The translations under genes and the position numbers were made by a program. The notes below the pieces were generated by a model. The model saw only the letters and a program-made list of their open reading frames with translations, had not been told where the DNA came from and ran no database searches. Positions 1-8,828 of a DNA stretch of 32,434 nt are shown here, one piece after another. This stretch comes from Clostridiales bacterium UBA4362 (GTDB lineage: Bacteria; Bacillota; Clostridia; TANB77; CAG-508), in contig DGSM01000125.1 in the NCBI GenBank assembly GCA_002393975.1, positions 1 to 32,434 of the forward strand, read 5' to 3'. Positions within the stretch are counted from its first letter, which is position 1. Each line of letters opens with the position of its first letter.

Positions 1-338
1 GGCATTATAGTGAATGACATTATTATTCCAATTAGAACAATAATTGCTAAAATAATTAATAACGCAATCCAGAAATAAGGGTTGGCTAAAAGAGCGAATT
101 TCTTCGCTCCTGACGCAAACTTTGCTGCTGCCTTAACTTTCTTAGCTGTCTCGGCAGTTTTCTTTGCTTTTTGAGCCTTTTGCATTGCCTCTTTTGTCTT
201 TTTAGCTCTATCTATGTTTTTCTTGACTTCGTCTTTAGCCTTTTCTGGATTAGGTCCTAGTTGCTGTTCTTCTGTTGATTCTTCTGTTTCTTCTAAGTTA
301 TCTTCGTTTTCATTTGCATCTAATTCTTCATCATCCAC
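1..338 (-). CDS. N-terminus of a second giant membrane-anchored hydrolase-like protein (partial, runs off the left edge)
   Basis: The reading frame is open from a GTG at 336-338 to the window edge, giving 112 residues. It opens with an acidic stretch (VDDEELDANENED), then a Lys/Ala-rich coiled-coil-like segment at about 32-70, then a transmembrane helix at about 83-108. The last two parts closely match the start of the 1578-aa protein at 1505-6241; both contain KFASGAKKFALLANPYFWIA. The GTG is chosen because an AGGAGG-type site at 347-355 lies 8 bases upstream, and because it aligns with the ATG of the paralog. The nearby ATGs are out of frame and stop at once. By homology the missing part should be a long extracellular region, perhaps with wall-hydrolase domains, but this cannot be seen. 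It follows the VirB8-like gene at 387-1445, just as the full-length copy follows 6260-7267, so the two genes form a duplicated cassette. Confidence 0.85.
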   Translation of the reverse strand, partial: MDDEELDANENEDNLEETEESTEEQQLGPNPEKAKDEVKKNIDRAKKTKEAMQKAQKAKKTAETAKKVKAAAKFASGAKKFALLANPYFWIALLIILAIIVLIGIIMSFTIM

Positions 339-346
339 TCTATCCA

Positions 347-355
347 CCTCCTCCT
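347..355 (-). promoter_or_regulatory. Ribosome binding site that fixes a GTG start
   Basis: The minus strand reads AGGAGGAGG, with 8 bases between its last GGAGG and the GTG at 336-338. It decides the start of the left-edge gene, because the only neighbouring ATG is in a frame that stops after four codons. Confidence 0.75.
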
Positions 356-386
356 AATTATAGTATTGTTTTTTGAAGTATTTTCT

Positions 387-1445
387 TTAGAAGGCTATGT
401 TGGATAACTCTATTGCGTATTCAAATGCATTTTTCGAGTATACCTTAATATAGAATGTATTTCCATTATAGTCATAACAGGTATATGTATAGTAATCACC
501 ATCTTTGTTTTCTGTTGCTGTAGATACATTTATTGCATTTAATTTATCATAATTACTGTTCATATATTGTTTAAATTTTTCAGCTGAGCCATATTTGCTC
601 TTGTTCTCAGATGTAAGTTTTGAATATGCCAAATCTGGATTATTTATACTTGCCACTTTAAACATTTTTAAATATTCAGTTGCCACTCTTCTTGCTTCAA
701 GTCTTGAAGGAGAATAGTAGTTGTTTTCTTTTGCCTCAACTTTTTTACTATCATTTAGATTTATTTTATTTCCTTCTTGCATAGAAGTAATTCCTGCACT
801 TTTCATAAAGTCATATGGAATAATAGAAAACACTTTATCAGATTCATTCAATTGGACAATATAGCCATACTCTTCTTGTGTTTTATTATCTGTATCTATT
901 CTATTTCCAAAAAGTACAACTATTTGGTTTATTTGTAGGCATCTAAATCCGCTAGTAGGAACAAAAACATAATGACCAGCCAACTGATTTATATTTTCTT
1001 CACTAATATTACTATTACTTATATAAATTGGATCTAAACAATTATATGTTGCTTTCTTAAAATCTATATCAGACATATTTCCATCTTGGTTAATATTATG
1101 TTCTTCATCATATATGCTACCTAATCTAGAATTAAATAAGTCAACACAATCCATGGCATTCATAAATAAAGTACTTAGGTTTAATGTATAAACTTTTTTA
1201 CTATCTTCTTCAGTTATACCCTTAGATTCAAAATTTGGATTATTTACAATATTCGCTTCTATGACATTATAATATTCAGCTGCACTTGCATCTATTATAT
1301 TTCTTTCTTCATCACTATTGGCTGAGATATTATCAAAATTGCTTTGACTTTTGTTTTTTAATGTATTGGTTAATATTATCGTTATTATTATTAACAATAA
1401 AAGTATTCCTACTATTATTAAAAGTAAAGTTTTCTTATCTTTCAT
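387..1445 (-). CDS. Single-pass membrane protein with C-terminal NTF2/VirB8-like domain (copy B)
   Basis: The protein has 352 residues. A positively charged N-terminus (MKDKK) and a hydrophobic helix at about 7-27 are followed by an outer-face region, so the topology is N-in, C-out. It is a paralog of the 335-aa protein at 6260-7267: both carry a middle segment with YGYIVQLN/YGYLVTLN and a C-terminal domain. That domain (about 250-352, with EYLKMF, LAYSKL and KFKQYMN) has the layout of NTF2-like folds such as VirB8 and TcpC, which are bitopic scaffold proteins of type IV secretion systems. The same signature occurs in the 187-aa protein at 8245-8808. The start is preceded by AAGGAAG. The gene sits between two giant hydrolase genes, so it probably partners the left-edge copy. 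The assignment rests on motif spacing and topology, not on a database match. Confidence 0.6.
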   Translation of the reverse strand: MKDKKTLLLIIVGILLLLIIITIILTNTLKNKSQSNFDNISANSDEERNIIDASAAEYYNVIEANIVNNPNFESKGITEEDSKKVYTLNLSTLFMNAMDCVDLFNSRLGSIYDEEHNINQDGNMSDIDFKKATYNCLDPIYISNSNISEENINQLAGHYVFVPTSGFRCLQINQIVVLFGNRIDTDNKTQEEYGYIVQLNESDKVFSIIPYDFMKSAGITSMQEGNKINLNDSKKVEAKENNYYSPSRLEARRVATEYLKMFKVASINNPDLAYSKLTSENKSKYGSAEKFKQYMNSNYDKLNAINVSTATENKDGDYYTYTCYDYNGNTFYIKVYSKNAFEYAIELSNIAF

Positions 1446-1469
1446 ATTTCTTCCTTTTAATTATTTAAT

Positions 1470-1502
1470 TAAATGTATAGAGCTTTACGCTCTATACATT
1501 TA
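1470..1502. other. Perfect 14-bp inverted repeat between the giant hydrolase and the next gene
   Basis: The arms TAAATGTATAGAGC (1470-1483) and GCTCTATACATTTA (1489-1502) flank a 5-base loop, starting 2 bases after the hydrolase stop codon. On the transcribed minus strand the bases after the stem are A/U mixed without a U run, so it is not a canonical terminator in that direction. On the plus strand a T-rich tract follows. A role in mRNA 3'-end protection, processing or partial termination is plausible. Confidence 0.6.
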
Positions 1503-1504
1503 TA

Positions 1505-4500
1505 TTATTTTTTTGGTTCTACTGGGCAAGCAAAGTATGATCCTGCAGGGAAACGAATTGTTCTAGTACCACAATCATGTTTAGTTGCTTCAAAGCTTGA
1601 ATTTGTTACTCCATCATAGTTTCCATCAAATATTACGCAACTTCCATCAGGATTTACTTCTAATACAACTCCAGTATGTCCATATACACTGCTAGAAGGC
1701 ATACTGAATATTGCTCCTGGTACTGGTGTACTTGATAATTTAAATTTATCTGGATTACATCTTACAACACTATTTGCAACATCTATACCATTTCCACATC
1801 CATCCCAGCATGCAAATCCATATAATTCATATGAACAACCCCACGCAAAGTAAGTACATTGTCCCATAAATCCTGCTGCTAAAGGATTAGATGGAGATTG
1901 CCAAGCAGCATCATTATTCCAATTTGGTTGATAACCAGCTGCATTTGCTAAACCAACAGGAGCTCCAACAGATAAAGGTGGTCTAAATATTTTTGTCCAA
2001 TTTGAACTACAAGTTACTTCACTAACTTCTCCACCAGTTTGGTCTCCATTTGTAGCAAGTTTACCAGTTGATCCTGAAGGATGTCCTCCAGGTAGGTTAT
2101 CTGCACCATGTGCTCCTACACTCTTACCATCTCCAGAATATATTTCTGTATGGCCATCTCTCCACAGAATATCACCTTTTTGACAATTATTTGGTCCAGG
2201 GAAATCCATTTCAGTAAATCCTAAAGAAGTTAGGGTCTCCCTCTCTCCTCCTCCTGTGGTAAATGCTGATGGGCTATATTTTCTAACATCATAATTATTA
2301 TTTAATAATGCATAGTATACAAATGCTGAACAGTCAACATCTAAACAACCATTAGAATTCTCATTGTAATATCTATGAGTTTGACAATATCCTACTAAAG
2401 AGTTTTCAGCTTGTTGTAGTGCCCATTCTACATAGTCAATATTTAAATTTCCATTTGCATTATATCTATTTCCATACTCAGGATGATCTAAATACCATAA
2501 CTCTTCAGCCATATCCTTTTCATCCTCATATGTATAAATAGGATCAATATAATCTTCTACGTTTTCTACTTTTGTTTTATCAGCCTTTTTCATAGAAACA
2601 TAGATTTTATCTCCAGAATCTTCTTCTCCTTCTGTTGCGGGTTTAGGATTTCCCGCTATCTCTTCACCTCTTAAGATAGTATCTCCTACAGAAAATTTAA
2701 TATCGTGAAGTCCTGAAATCTTCATTGTTATTCCAACTACATCATCATCTTCAAAAACTTGGAAAGTATCTTTAAATCTATATCTTCTCATTACTTCTGC
2801 TGCACTATATAAAGGTGCTCTATCATAAGGAGTTTCTCGATTGTAGAAAGGATCTCTTTCATCATCTTGATGTAGTAACATCATAGTACCTTGAAGTGGA
2901 TATACTTTATCATCAGTAAGTGTTGTAAACTCTATTTCTAGGAAATCTCCGTGATCATCACTTCCGATACTCTTTACTTTTGCATCTCCTGGTGCAACTA
3001 TTTGAGTATTTTCCATAAAATTGCTAATTACAACTCCATACTCATTTGAATCTCTTCCTGTATCACTTATTGTCTTATTTTTTCCATTATCTGTTTGTCC
3101 AAGATTTCTATTTATAGTTGCTGCAACATCTGCACCTTTGGTTCCTTCTACATTTGTAATCCATAGTAGAATATTTTTTTCATGGCTATTCATTTCATCT
3201 TCTGTGAAATAGTCCATCTCTACCATTAATTTTTTAAGAAGTCTATAGTTTACATCTGCTGCTTCTGAATTTACATTCTCTAAAATAGAAAATGCTTCTA
3301 AAGTATTAGATTTATCTGATTTGAAATCAACTAGTTTTTTACACATTGGACTCTCTTCGCCCAATTCTTCTAGTTCTAATTCTCCTCCTTCTTCTTCCAT
3401 TACATCAAGTACATCTTGAACTTTTGCTTCTGCTTCATCAGGATTTCCTTTTTCTTCTTCTTCATCAGCTTTAATTAATGCATCTGATTTCTCTGTTACT
3501 TGTAATTGTGCTTGCTTTGCACTAACATATTCAGTTGCATCTTCTTTAGTAACCGTTAATTTGTCACTATCACTCTCTGAACTATGCCAATTGTACTTAA
3601 TCTCTTCTTCTACTATTTTTTCAGGATTTTTTTCAAATTTAGGATCATTATAGTCATCAGTTTCATATTTAGCTTCTATTGCTCTTGCTGCAGCTATTTT
3701 TCTTGCAGTTTCAGTAGTTCCATCATATTTATAATAAGCACCATGGAATATTTTCTTTAGATAAATATTTGGTTTCTCATTTAAGTAAGGCTCACATACT
3801 TGATAGAATATTCCTTCATCTGATGATAATAATGCTGTTAATTCTATTTCATATCCATCAAGTCCACCTTCTTCATCACTATATTTTATTGTTTTCTTTG
3901 CAGTTGCAGCTTTCTTATAAGCACCATATAATGTATCTTTTCCAACTGTTCCCATAAAATCAATTATATGATAATACCAATGATTTGTTACGCTCTCTAT
4001 ATAAGGCCATTTAATACTTGTTCCACCAAGTCCAGCAGCTACTAATCTTGTTAAGTTTTGATAATCATCATTTGATAAGTTAGCTGTAAAAGAATTTCCT
4101 TGGTCGTCTTTTAAACTAAGACCGCTAGTATCACTTCCTGTTTCAATCTTTACATAGAATAAATCCATCATTGAATCAGCTAAATCTTTTAAAGTATCGG
4201 CAATTGAACCAAATAAATCTACAACTAAGAATCCACCACCTTTTTTAGCTTCCTCAGTATATTGAGTAGTTGTTGTTTTGGTACCATCTTCATTTTCAGT
4301 AGTTACTTCTTCTGATATAGCTTGTCCGTCTCTTGGTTTGTATGATAGTAATTGAGGATTATCTGGGTCATAGTCTGGTAATATCCATTTTGCAAGTTTA
4401 GCTAAGAAGCCCTCACCCATATCAATTTCGATTGGAGGTAATAAACCATCTAGCCATTCAAAGAAATTACCAAATAGATTAACGATATCTGCTAAAACAG

Positions 4501-6241
4501 TTGTGACAAATCCTCCAACATCAGTAAGTATAGACCAAACATCATCTCCTATATTCTTTATTTTTTCAATAATGTAGTCTTTAATAAATTCTGCCATATC
4601 TTTTCTAGCCGCATTAGCATCTTGTGATTGCTCTCTAAAATATTTGTCTGCTTGTGCCATTGCTGCTCTATAGTTTATAGCATCTTTATTTCCTAACCAA
4701 CCAGTAGTTGTATCATCCACAACTAATTGATCTTGGAATGCTTCTACAACACATCTTCTGTATTTCTTAGCATTCTCTTCTCCTCCTACTGATTGTGCAA
4801 AGTTTTGATCATATAAGTGATCTCTAATTTTATTCCAGAATGAATTAGGATTTGTAGCTCCTAATTGTTCTAATAAGAATTTATCTACTAATTCATCTAA
4901 GTTTTCTTCTTTATTTTCTTGTCCAGTTTCTGATTGAACATCATTTTCACCAAAAGTTACATTATGCCCATCTATTTTAATATGTGTATCAAAATTTATT
5001 TTAGCATCTTGCAATCCAATATTTACTTTAGTATTAAATGCTTGATCAACTGCCATTTGATAAGGAAGATCTGGCATCATACTTGATAAGTGCAATGCTA
5101 AGAATAATTCTAATGGTCTTCCATAAATAGCAGTCCAGTTACTTAAGTCAACACTAAAGGTTTGGCCCCATTGAATTTTCCATAATCCTAAACTTAATGC
5201 TTTTTCATAAAGAAGAAGCTTTTTATTTTTAACATCTATTTTTATTCTTGTTGGTGAACCATCTAATGTAGAATTAAAGATATTATTTCCCCCAGCATTT
5301 GTAAAGTTAAGCATACCTGTAGAGGCTGATTTTACTCCGACATTTCCAGGATCTTTCCATTCATCTGAAGAGTGTCCTCCAAATATATCATTCAAACCAT
5401 TAACGATGGCATCTCCTAATTCATTAAACCATCCTTTTATACTATACCTTGCTTCAGTATATGTAGCCGCTTCTGCAGAAAGATATGCTCTTAAATAATC
5501 ATTGTTCTTAGAGCTAAATCTTCCTGTGATTGAATACATCTCATCTCCATCTTCATATTCATCACTAGATACAGTTGTAACTGCTTGCAACCCAAATACT
5601 CTTTTTATCTCTCCTCCCTGTGTTGCCTGTTCTTGAGTTACATAGTTTCTTTTTCCTTCAACCGCATTTGCTTTTTCATCAGTCTCATTAACCTCTTCTT
5701 GTTGGTCTTTGGTATCATCTGTATATTCAACATCTCCAAAACCATAACCTTGGATATCATATCCCATGTTTTGAATATAGTTTGCTAAATCTTTTACTTC
5801 ATCACTACCATTACTTATTGAAGAAGTTGAGTCTCCCCAAACTAATCCACAAAAGCCTTTCATCATACCTTCAACAAACTGTTTAGCTTTTCCCAAAAAA
5901 TTAGAAGGCATTATAGTAAAAGACATTATCAAGCCAATCAAAACAATGATTGCTAAAATTATTAACATAGCAATCCAAAAATAAGGGTTAGCTAATAAAG
6001 CGAATTTCTTCGCTCCTGATGCAAATTTGGCTGCGGCCTTAACTTGCTTAGCTTTTTTAGCTGCTTTTTGGGCCTTTTGCACCTTTTGCATCTTCTCTTT
6101 CATTTTTTTGGCTTTTTCAACTTTTTGTTTAACCTCATCTTTGGCCTTTTCAGGATTAGGTCCTTGTTGTTCTTTATCTTGTTCTTCTTGTTCTTCTTCC
6201 TCTTCCTTCTCTTCTTCTGGATCTAATTCATCATCATTCAT
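1505..6241 (-). CDS. Giant membrane-anchored cell-wall hydrolase-like protein (NlpC/P60-like + CHAP), T4SS-associated
   Basis: The protein has 1578 residues. In order it shows an acidic then Lys/Ala-rich coiled-coil-like N-terminus (about 1-80), one transmembrane helix (about 84-110), and a very long outer region. That region has amphipathic stretches near 570-620 and a segment near 1084-1195 that resembles a degenerate M23/LytM or hammerhead fold (IVAPGDAKVKSIG, then VGDTILRGEEIAG). An NlpC/P60-like domain follows with DVDCSAF (Cys1304) and GHTEIYSG (His1364), and last a CHAP-like domain with GQCTYFAW (Cys1462) and YGHTGVV (His1522). VirB1-type hydrolases of Gram-positive T4SSs use such domains to open the peptidoglycan; two on one anchored chain is unusual. 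The ATG at 6241 is chosen over the TTG at 6256 because GAGGAG lies 7 bases before it and the TTG overlaps that site. It follows a VirB8-like gene by 18 bases, and its N-terminus is repeated at 1-338. Confidence 0.8.
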   Translation of the reverse strand: MNDDELDPEEEKEEEEEQEEQDKEQQGPNPEKAKDEVKQKVEKAKKMKEKMQKVQKAQKAAKKAKQVKAAAKFASGAKKFALLANPYFWIAMLIILAIIVLIGLIMSFTIMPSNFLGKAKQFVEGMMKGFCGLVWGDSTSSISNGSDEVKDLANYIQNMGYDIQGYGFGDVEYTDDTKDQQEEVNETDEKANAVEGKRNYVTQEQATQGGEIKRVFGLQAVTTVSSDEYEDGDEMYSITGRFSSKNNDYLRAYLSAEAATYTEARYSIKGWFNELGDAIVNGLNDIFGGHSSDEWKDPGNVGVKSASTGMLNFTNAGGNNIFNSTLDGSPTRIKIDVKNKKLLLYEKALSLGLWKIQWGQTFSVDLSNWTAIYGRPLELFLALHLSSMMPDLPYQMAVDQAFNTKVNIGLQDAKINFDTHIKIDGHNVTFGENDVQSETGQENKEENLDELVDKFLLEQLGATNPNSFWNKIRDHLYDQNFAQSVGGEENAKKYRRCVVEAFQDQLVVDDTTTGWLGNKDAINYRAAMAQADKYFREQSQDANAARKDMAEFIKDYIIEKIKNIGDDVWSILTDVGGFVTTVLADIVNLFGNFFEWLDGLLPPIEIDMGEGFLAKLAKWILPDYDPDNPQLLSYKPRDGQAISEEVTTENEDGTKTTTTQYTEEAKKGGGFLVVDLFGSIADTLKDLADSMMDLFYVKIETGSDTSGLSLKDDQGNSFTANLSNDDYQNLTRLVAAGLGGTSIKWPYIESVTNHWYYHIIDFMGTVGKDTLYGAYKKAATAKKTIKYSDEEGGLDGYEIELTALLSSDEGIFYQVCEPYLNEKPNIYLKKIFHGAYYKYDGTTETARKIAAARAIEAKYETDDYNDPKFEKNPEKIVEEEIKYNWHSSESDSDKLTVTKEDATEYVSAKQAQLQVTEKSDALIKADEEEEKGNPDEAEAKVQDVLDVMEEEGGELELEELGEESPMCKKLVDFKSDKSNTLEAFSILENVNSEAADVNYRLLKKLMVEMDYFTEDEMNSHEKNILLWITNVEGTKGADVAATINRNLGQTDNGKNKTISDTGRDSNEYGVVISNFMENTQIVAPGDAKVKSIGSDDHGDFLEIEFTTLTDDKVYPLQGTMMLLHQDDERDPFYNRETPYDRAPLYSAAEVMRRYRFKDTFQVFEDDDVVGITMKISGLHDIKFSVGDTILRGEEIAGNPKPATEGEEDSGDKIYVSMKKADKTKVENVEDYIDPIYTYEDEKDMAEELWYLDHPEYGNRYNANGNLNIDYVEWALQQAENSLVGYCQTHRYYNENSNGCLDVDCSAFVYYALLNNNYDVRKYSPSAFTTGGGERETLTSLGFTEMDFPGPNNCQKGDILWRDGHTEIYSGDGKSVGAHGADNLPGGHPSGSTGKLATNGDQTGGEVSEVTCSSNWTKIFRPPLSVGAPVGLANAAGYQPNWNNDAAWQSPSNPLAAGFMGQCTYFAWGCSYELYGFACWDGCGNGIDVANSVVRCNPDKFKLSSTPVPGAIFSMPSSSVYGHTGVVLEVNPDGSCVIFDGNYDGVTNSSFEATKHDCGTRTIRFPAGSYFACPVEPKK
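5907..6241 (-). repeat. Diverged direct repeat matching 1-338
   Basis: The first 335 bases of the giant hydrolase gene align with 1-338 at the left edge. They share long stretches such as the segment encoding the transmembrane helix and the KFASGAKKFALLANPY motif, with differences concentrated in the acidic N-terminus. This marks tandem duplication of the VirB8-like plus hydrolase cassette. Confidence 0.8.
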
Positions 6242-6259
6242 GCTTAATCTCCTCAATTT

Positions 6260-7267
6260 TTAAAGTATAATATTTGAGAATTTTATTTTAAAATCAAAAA
6301 AGTCTTTTTCTTTTGTTGTAATATAATATTTATTTTGATCTTTATCTGTACAAGTATAATCTATTATTTCATTATTAGGTTTCTTAATACTAGAATAAAC
6401 TTCTATAGCATCAAATTTTTCTTTATTTTTATTTACATATATTTGATATGCTTTTGTAGAACCAAATTTGCTTGAATATTCACTATCCAATTCCGCATAT
6501 GCTAATTCTGGCATGTACTTAGTATTATATTTAAATTGTTTAATTATTTCCTTTGAGCAATTCTTCGCAGAATCTTCAACAATTGTCAATTCATTATAAC
6601 TATTTAGCTTTATGTCAGTATTTATCTTATTTTCTTTAGAAGCTAATAAATCTTTTAATTCTTGCAATTCATATGGAGCTACAGAATAGGTTCTATTTAC
6701 ATAGTTAAGCGTTACTAAATATCCATATTCCTTTGCAGTTTTGTCTGTTTCATTTACTCTATACCCATAGTATATAAATGTTTCCACCGTCATACTTACT
6801 GGCAAAGCACTTGTTCCTATAGGTATAAATGTATATTCTCCCGCAAGTTCTTTAACATTATTAGAATCTATTTTTTTATTTGTTTTATAATTTTCATCTA
6901 AAATTGATAATATAGAATTATAATTAATTGGCTCAATTAAGTTTTTATTTAGTAATTCGATATCAGAAATTCCTGTAAGTATTTTTTTTATAGAAATACT
7001 CTTTGAATAGTTTTTAATATTTAATTGCGATTCAATTTCTTCTTTGGAAAGAAGATTGCTATCCCAAACCTCTTCTTTCCCTAAATATGTATATGCTGTA
7101 TCTTCTTCTACTTCTTCCGCTACTTCAATTATATTTTGATTTGCCAATTCTTTTTTTGAAGATAAAAATGGTATTACTTGATTAAGAACTATAGCAAGTA
7201 ACATTCCTATTATTACTAAAGCTATTATAACCATAAGCAATAATTTATTTTTAGTAGCTTTGTCCAT
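6260..7267 (-). CDS. Single-pass membrane protein with C-terminal NTF2/VirB8-like domain (copy A)
   Basis: The protein has 335 residues, with a short charged N-terminus, a hydrophobic helix at about 9-29 and an outer-face region. The middle segment has LAGEYTFIPIG and YGYLVTLN, closely matching the same places in the 352-aa protein at 387-1445. The C-terminal 90 residues carry the shared LAYAELDSEY...FGS...YQIYVN pattern of the NTF2/VirB8-like proteins in this block. A weak GAGGA site precedes the ATG. It lies 18 bases upstream of the giant hydrolase gene and 26 bases after the 312-aa gene. A role as outer-face scaffold of the secretion channel is inferred from fold class and context. Confidence 0.6.
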   Translation of the reverse strand: MDKATKNKLLLMVIIALVIIGMLLAIVLNQVIPFLSSKKELANQNIIEVAEEVEEDTAYTYLGKEEVWDSNLLSKEEIESQLNIKNYSKSISIKKILTGISDIELLNKNLIEPINYNSILSILDENYKTNKKIDSNNVKELAGEYTFIPIGTSALPVSMTVETFIYYGYRVNETDKTAKEYGYLVTLNYVNRTYSVAPYELQELKDLLASKENKINTDIKLNSYNELTIVEDSAKNCSKEIIKQFKYNTKYMPELAYAELDSEYSSKFGSTKAYQIYVNKNKEKFDAIEVYSSIKKPNNEIIDYTCTDKDQNKYYITTKEKDFFDFKIKFSNIIL

Positions 7268-7293
7268 TTTTCCTCACAATTCTATTTTAATTA

Positions 7294-8232
7294 TTATAAT
7301 CCAATATTAAAACTATAATATTGATCTGCTGATGTAGCAGTATCTGCATTTGTTCCGTCGTAGTTCTCTAATAATCTTACACAATTAAAATTAATTTGTG
7401 TTGCATTCTTCTTATCATCAAAATATTTATCAAAAATTAAAGTAAATGTATCAGATGCTCCTGGTCTAATAACAACTTCTGCATTTGAAAGGTTAGTTGC
7501 AGTTCTTTTATCTCCATTTACATTTAAAGTAATCTCTGCCCCCATTGTTCCATCAGCAATGTCTAGATATTTGTCAGTTCTATTAATTATTGTAATATCA
7601 TAAGACACTTTATTATAACTTTGATAATAGCTATTTAATTTAACTATCATATTGTTATCTTCTAGTTGCTTATTTACAGTAACTTTTCTAATAAAGTCTC
7701 CAGTAGAAATCTTGAAATTTCCATCACTTTGTCTTACAAAAGTAAATTTTTCTGTATATGTACTATAATCTCCAGAAGTTCCTGTAGCACCTATATCGTC
7801 TAATATTGTTACATCATAAATATAGTGGCTGTCAAAATTCGAAAAGCTTTGGTAATTATAGATTTTTCTATTTTTAAATAAATTATCCACATATTGTTGA
7901 AACATGATTATATTATTATCAAATAGATACTCTTTACAATCATCTGTAAGTAACGCAAAAGCTTCCTCATATTCTTTATTATTACAATGCTTTACATATT
8001 CATCCATAGCAGTCTTTATTTTTTCTTGATATCTCGAAGGTGCAGAATTATCAGTTATTATTGCAACATCCGGATTATATGTGCTTTTTAATGCTTTATC
8101 AGGTCTGTTATTTTTTAATATTGTATTAATCAAAAATATAATAAGCCAACCTAAAAAGATAACTAAAACTACTCTTCTATACTTTACCCAAAAGTGTCTA
8201 AGCCAAAGAGTTATCTTTGCTTTAAAATCCAT
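7294..8232 (-). CDS. Single-pass membrane protein with NTF2/VirB8-like domain and C-terminal beta-sandwich-like domain
   Basis: The protein has 312 residues. A basic N-terminus is followed by one transmembrane helix (about 21-40). The first outer domain (about 70-180) has MDEYVKHCNNKEYEEAFALL and then FQQYVDNLF, the same helix pattern as the neighbouring NTF2/VirB8-like proteins. The last 130 residues, with YDITIINRT and RPGASDTFTLIF, look like a secreted immunoglobulin-like beta-sandwich; that is an inference from alternating hydrophobic strands. The start has an optimal GGAGGAG site. It lies 12 bases after the 187-aa gene within the same operon. It differs from its neighbours by the extra C-terminal domain. 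Confidence 0.6.
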   Translation of the reverse strand: MDFKAKITLWLRHFWVKYRRVVLVIFLGWLIIFLINTILKNNRPDKALKSTYNPDVAIITDNSAPSRYQEKIKTAMDEYVKHCNNKEYEEAFALLTDDCKEYLFDNNIIMFQQYVDNLFKNRKIYNYQSFSNFDSHYIYDVTILDDIGATGTSGDYSTYTEKFTFVRQSDGNFKISTGDFIRKVTVNKQLEDNNMIVKLNSYYQSYNKVSYDITIINRTDKYLDIADGTMGAEITLNVNGDKRTATNLSNAEVVIRPGASDTFTLIFDKYFDDKKNATQINFNCVRLLENYDGTNADTATSADQYYSFNIGL

Positions 8233-8244
8233 AATTCTCCTCCA

Positions 8245-8808
8245 TTATTGAACTTGAAATGATATTTCAAATTCATTATTTCCGTTTTCTCTTACAACAA
8301 ATCTCTCTGTTAATGTTGCAAAACTACTATTATTATCATCATCCATTTTAACTGTTACAACATAATAAGGTGCTTGTCTATTGATATCTTCATATGTCAA
8401 AACACTGTTTTTTGGAAAATGTGCTTCCACATATGTTTTAAATTCTTCTACAGAAGGAAAATAATTAGCTCTAAATTCACTATTTAAAGTGTAGTAGGCC
8501 TTATTATAATCTCCTTTTTCAATCCAGGTTAAGAACTCTCCAATATAGGTTTGGCATCTGTTTCTCTCACCTTGTTCACCAATATTGTTTTTCATAGATT
8601 GCTCAACAATATTATCATTCGCAACTTCTCTCACAATGTTTTTAGGATTGAACTCATTATTTGTTGCATTCGCATCAGAATATTTCTTTTCAGAGTTATG
8701 ATTGATAAAAACTATTAAATTCAATCCTATTAATACTAGTATGACTATAGAAAACACAATGTTTTTTATGCTATCTTTATCGTTTTTTTCAGTTTTCACT
8801 TTTGCCAT
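8245..8808 (-). CDS. Small single-pass NTF2/VirB8-like membrane protein
   Basis: The protein has 187 residues, with a charged N-terminus of about 15, a transmembrane helix at about 16-36, a linker, and one compact outer domain. The domain begins FLTWIEKGDYNKAYYTLNSE and continues FPSVEEFKTYV, ending in beta-strand-like segments (YYVVTVKM, NEFEISFQVQ). This helix-then-sheet layout is typical of NTF2-like domains, including VirB8 and TcpC of type IV systems. It is the cleanest example of the domain here and served as the reference for its neighbours. A GGAGAGA site precedes the ATG. It is co-transcribed with genes for four similar proteins. Confidence 0.62.
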   Translation of the reverse strand: MAKVKTEKNDKDSIKNIVFSIVILVLIGLNLIVFINHNSEKKYSDANATNNEFNPKNIVREVANDNIVEQSMKNNIGEQGERNRCQTYIGEFLTWIEKGDYNKAYYTLNSEFRANYFPSVEEFKTYVEAHFPKNSVLTYEDINRQAPYYVVTVKMDDDNNSSFATLTERFVVRENGNNEFEISFQVQ

Positions 8809-8828
8809 TTCTCAATCTCTCCTTTTCA

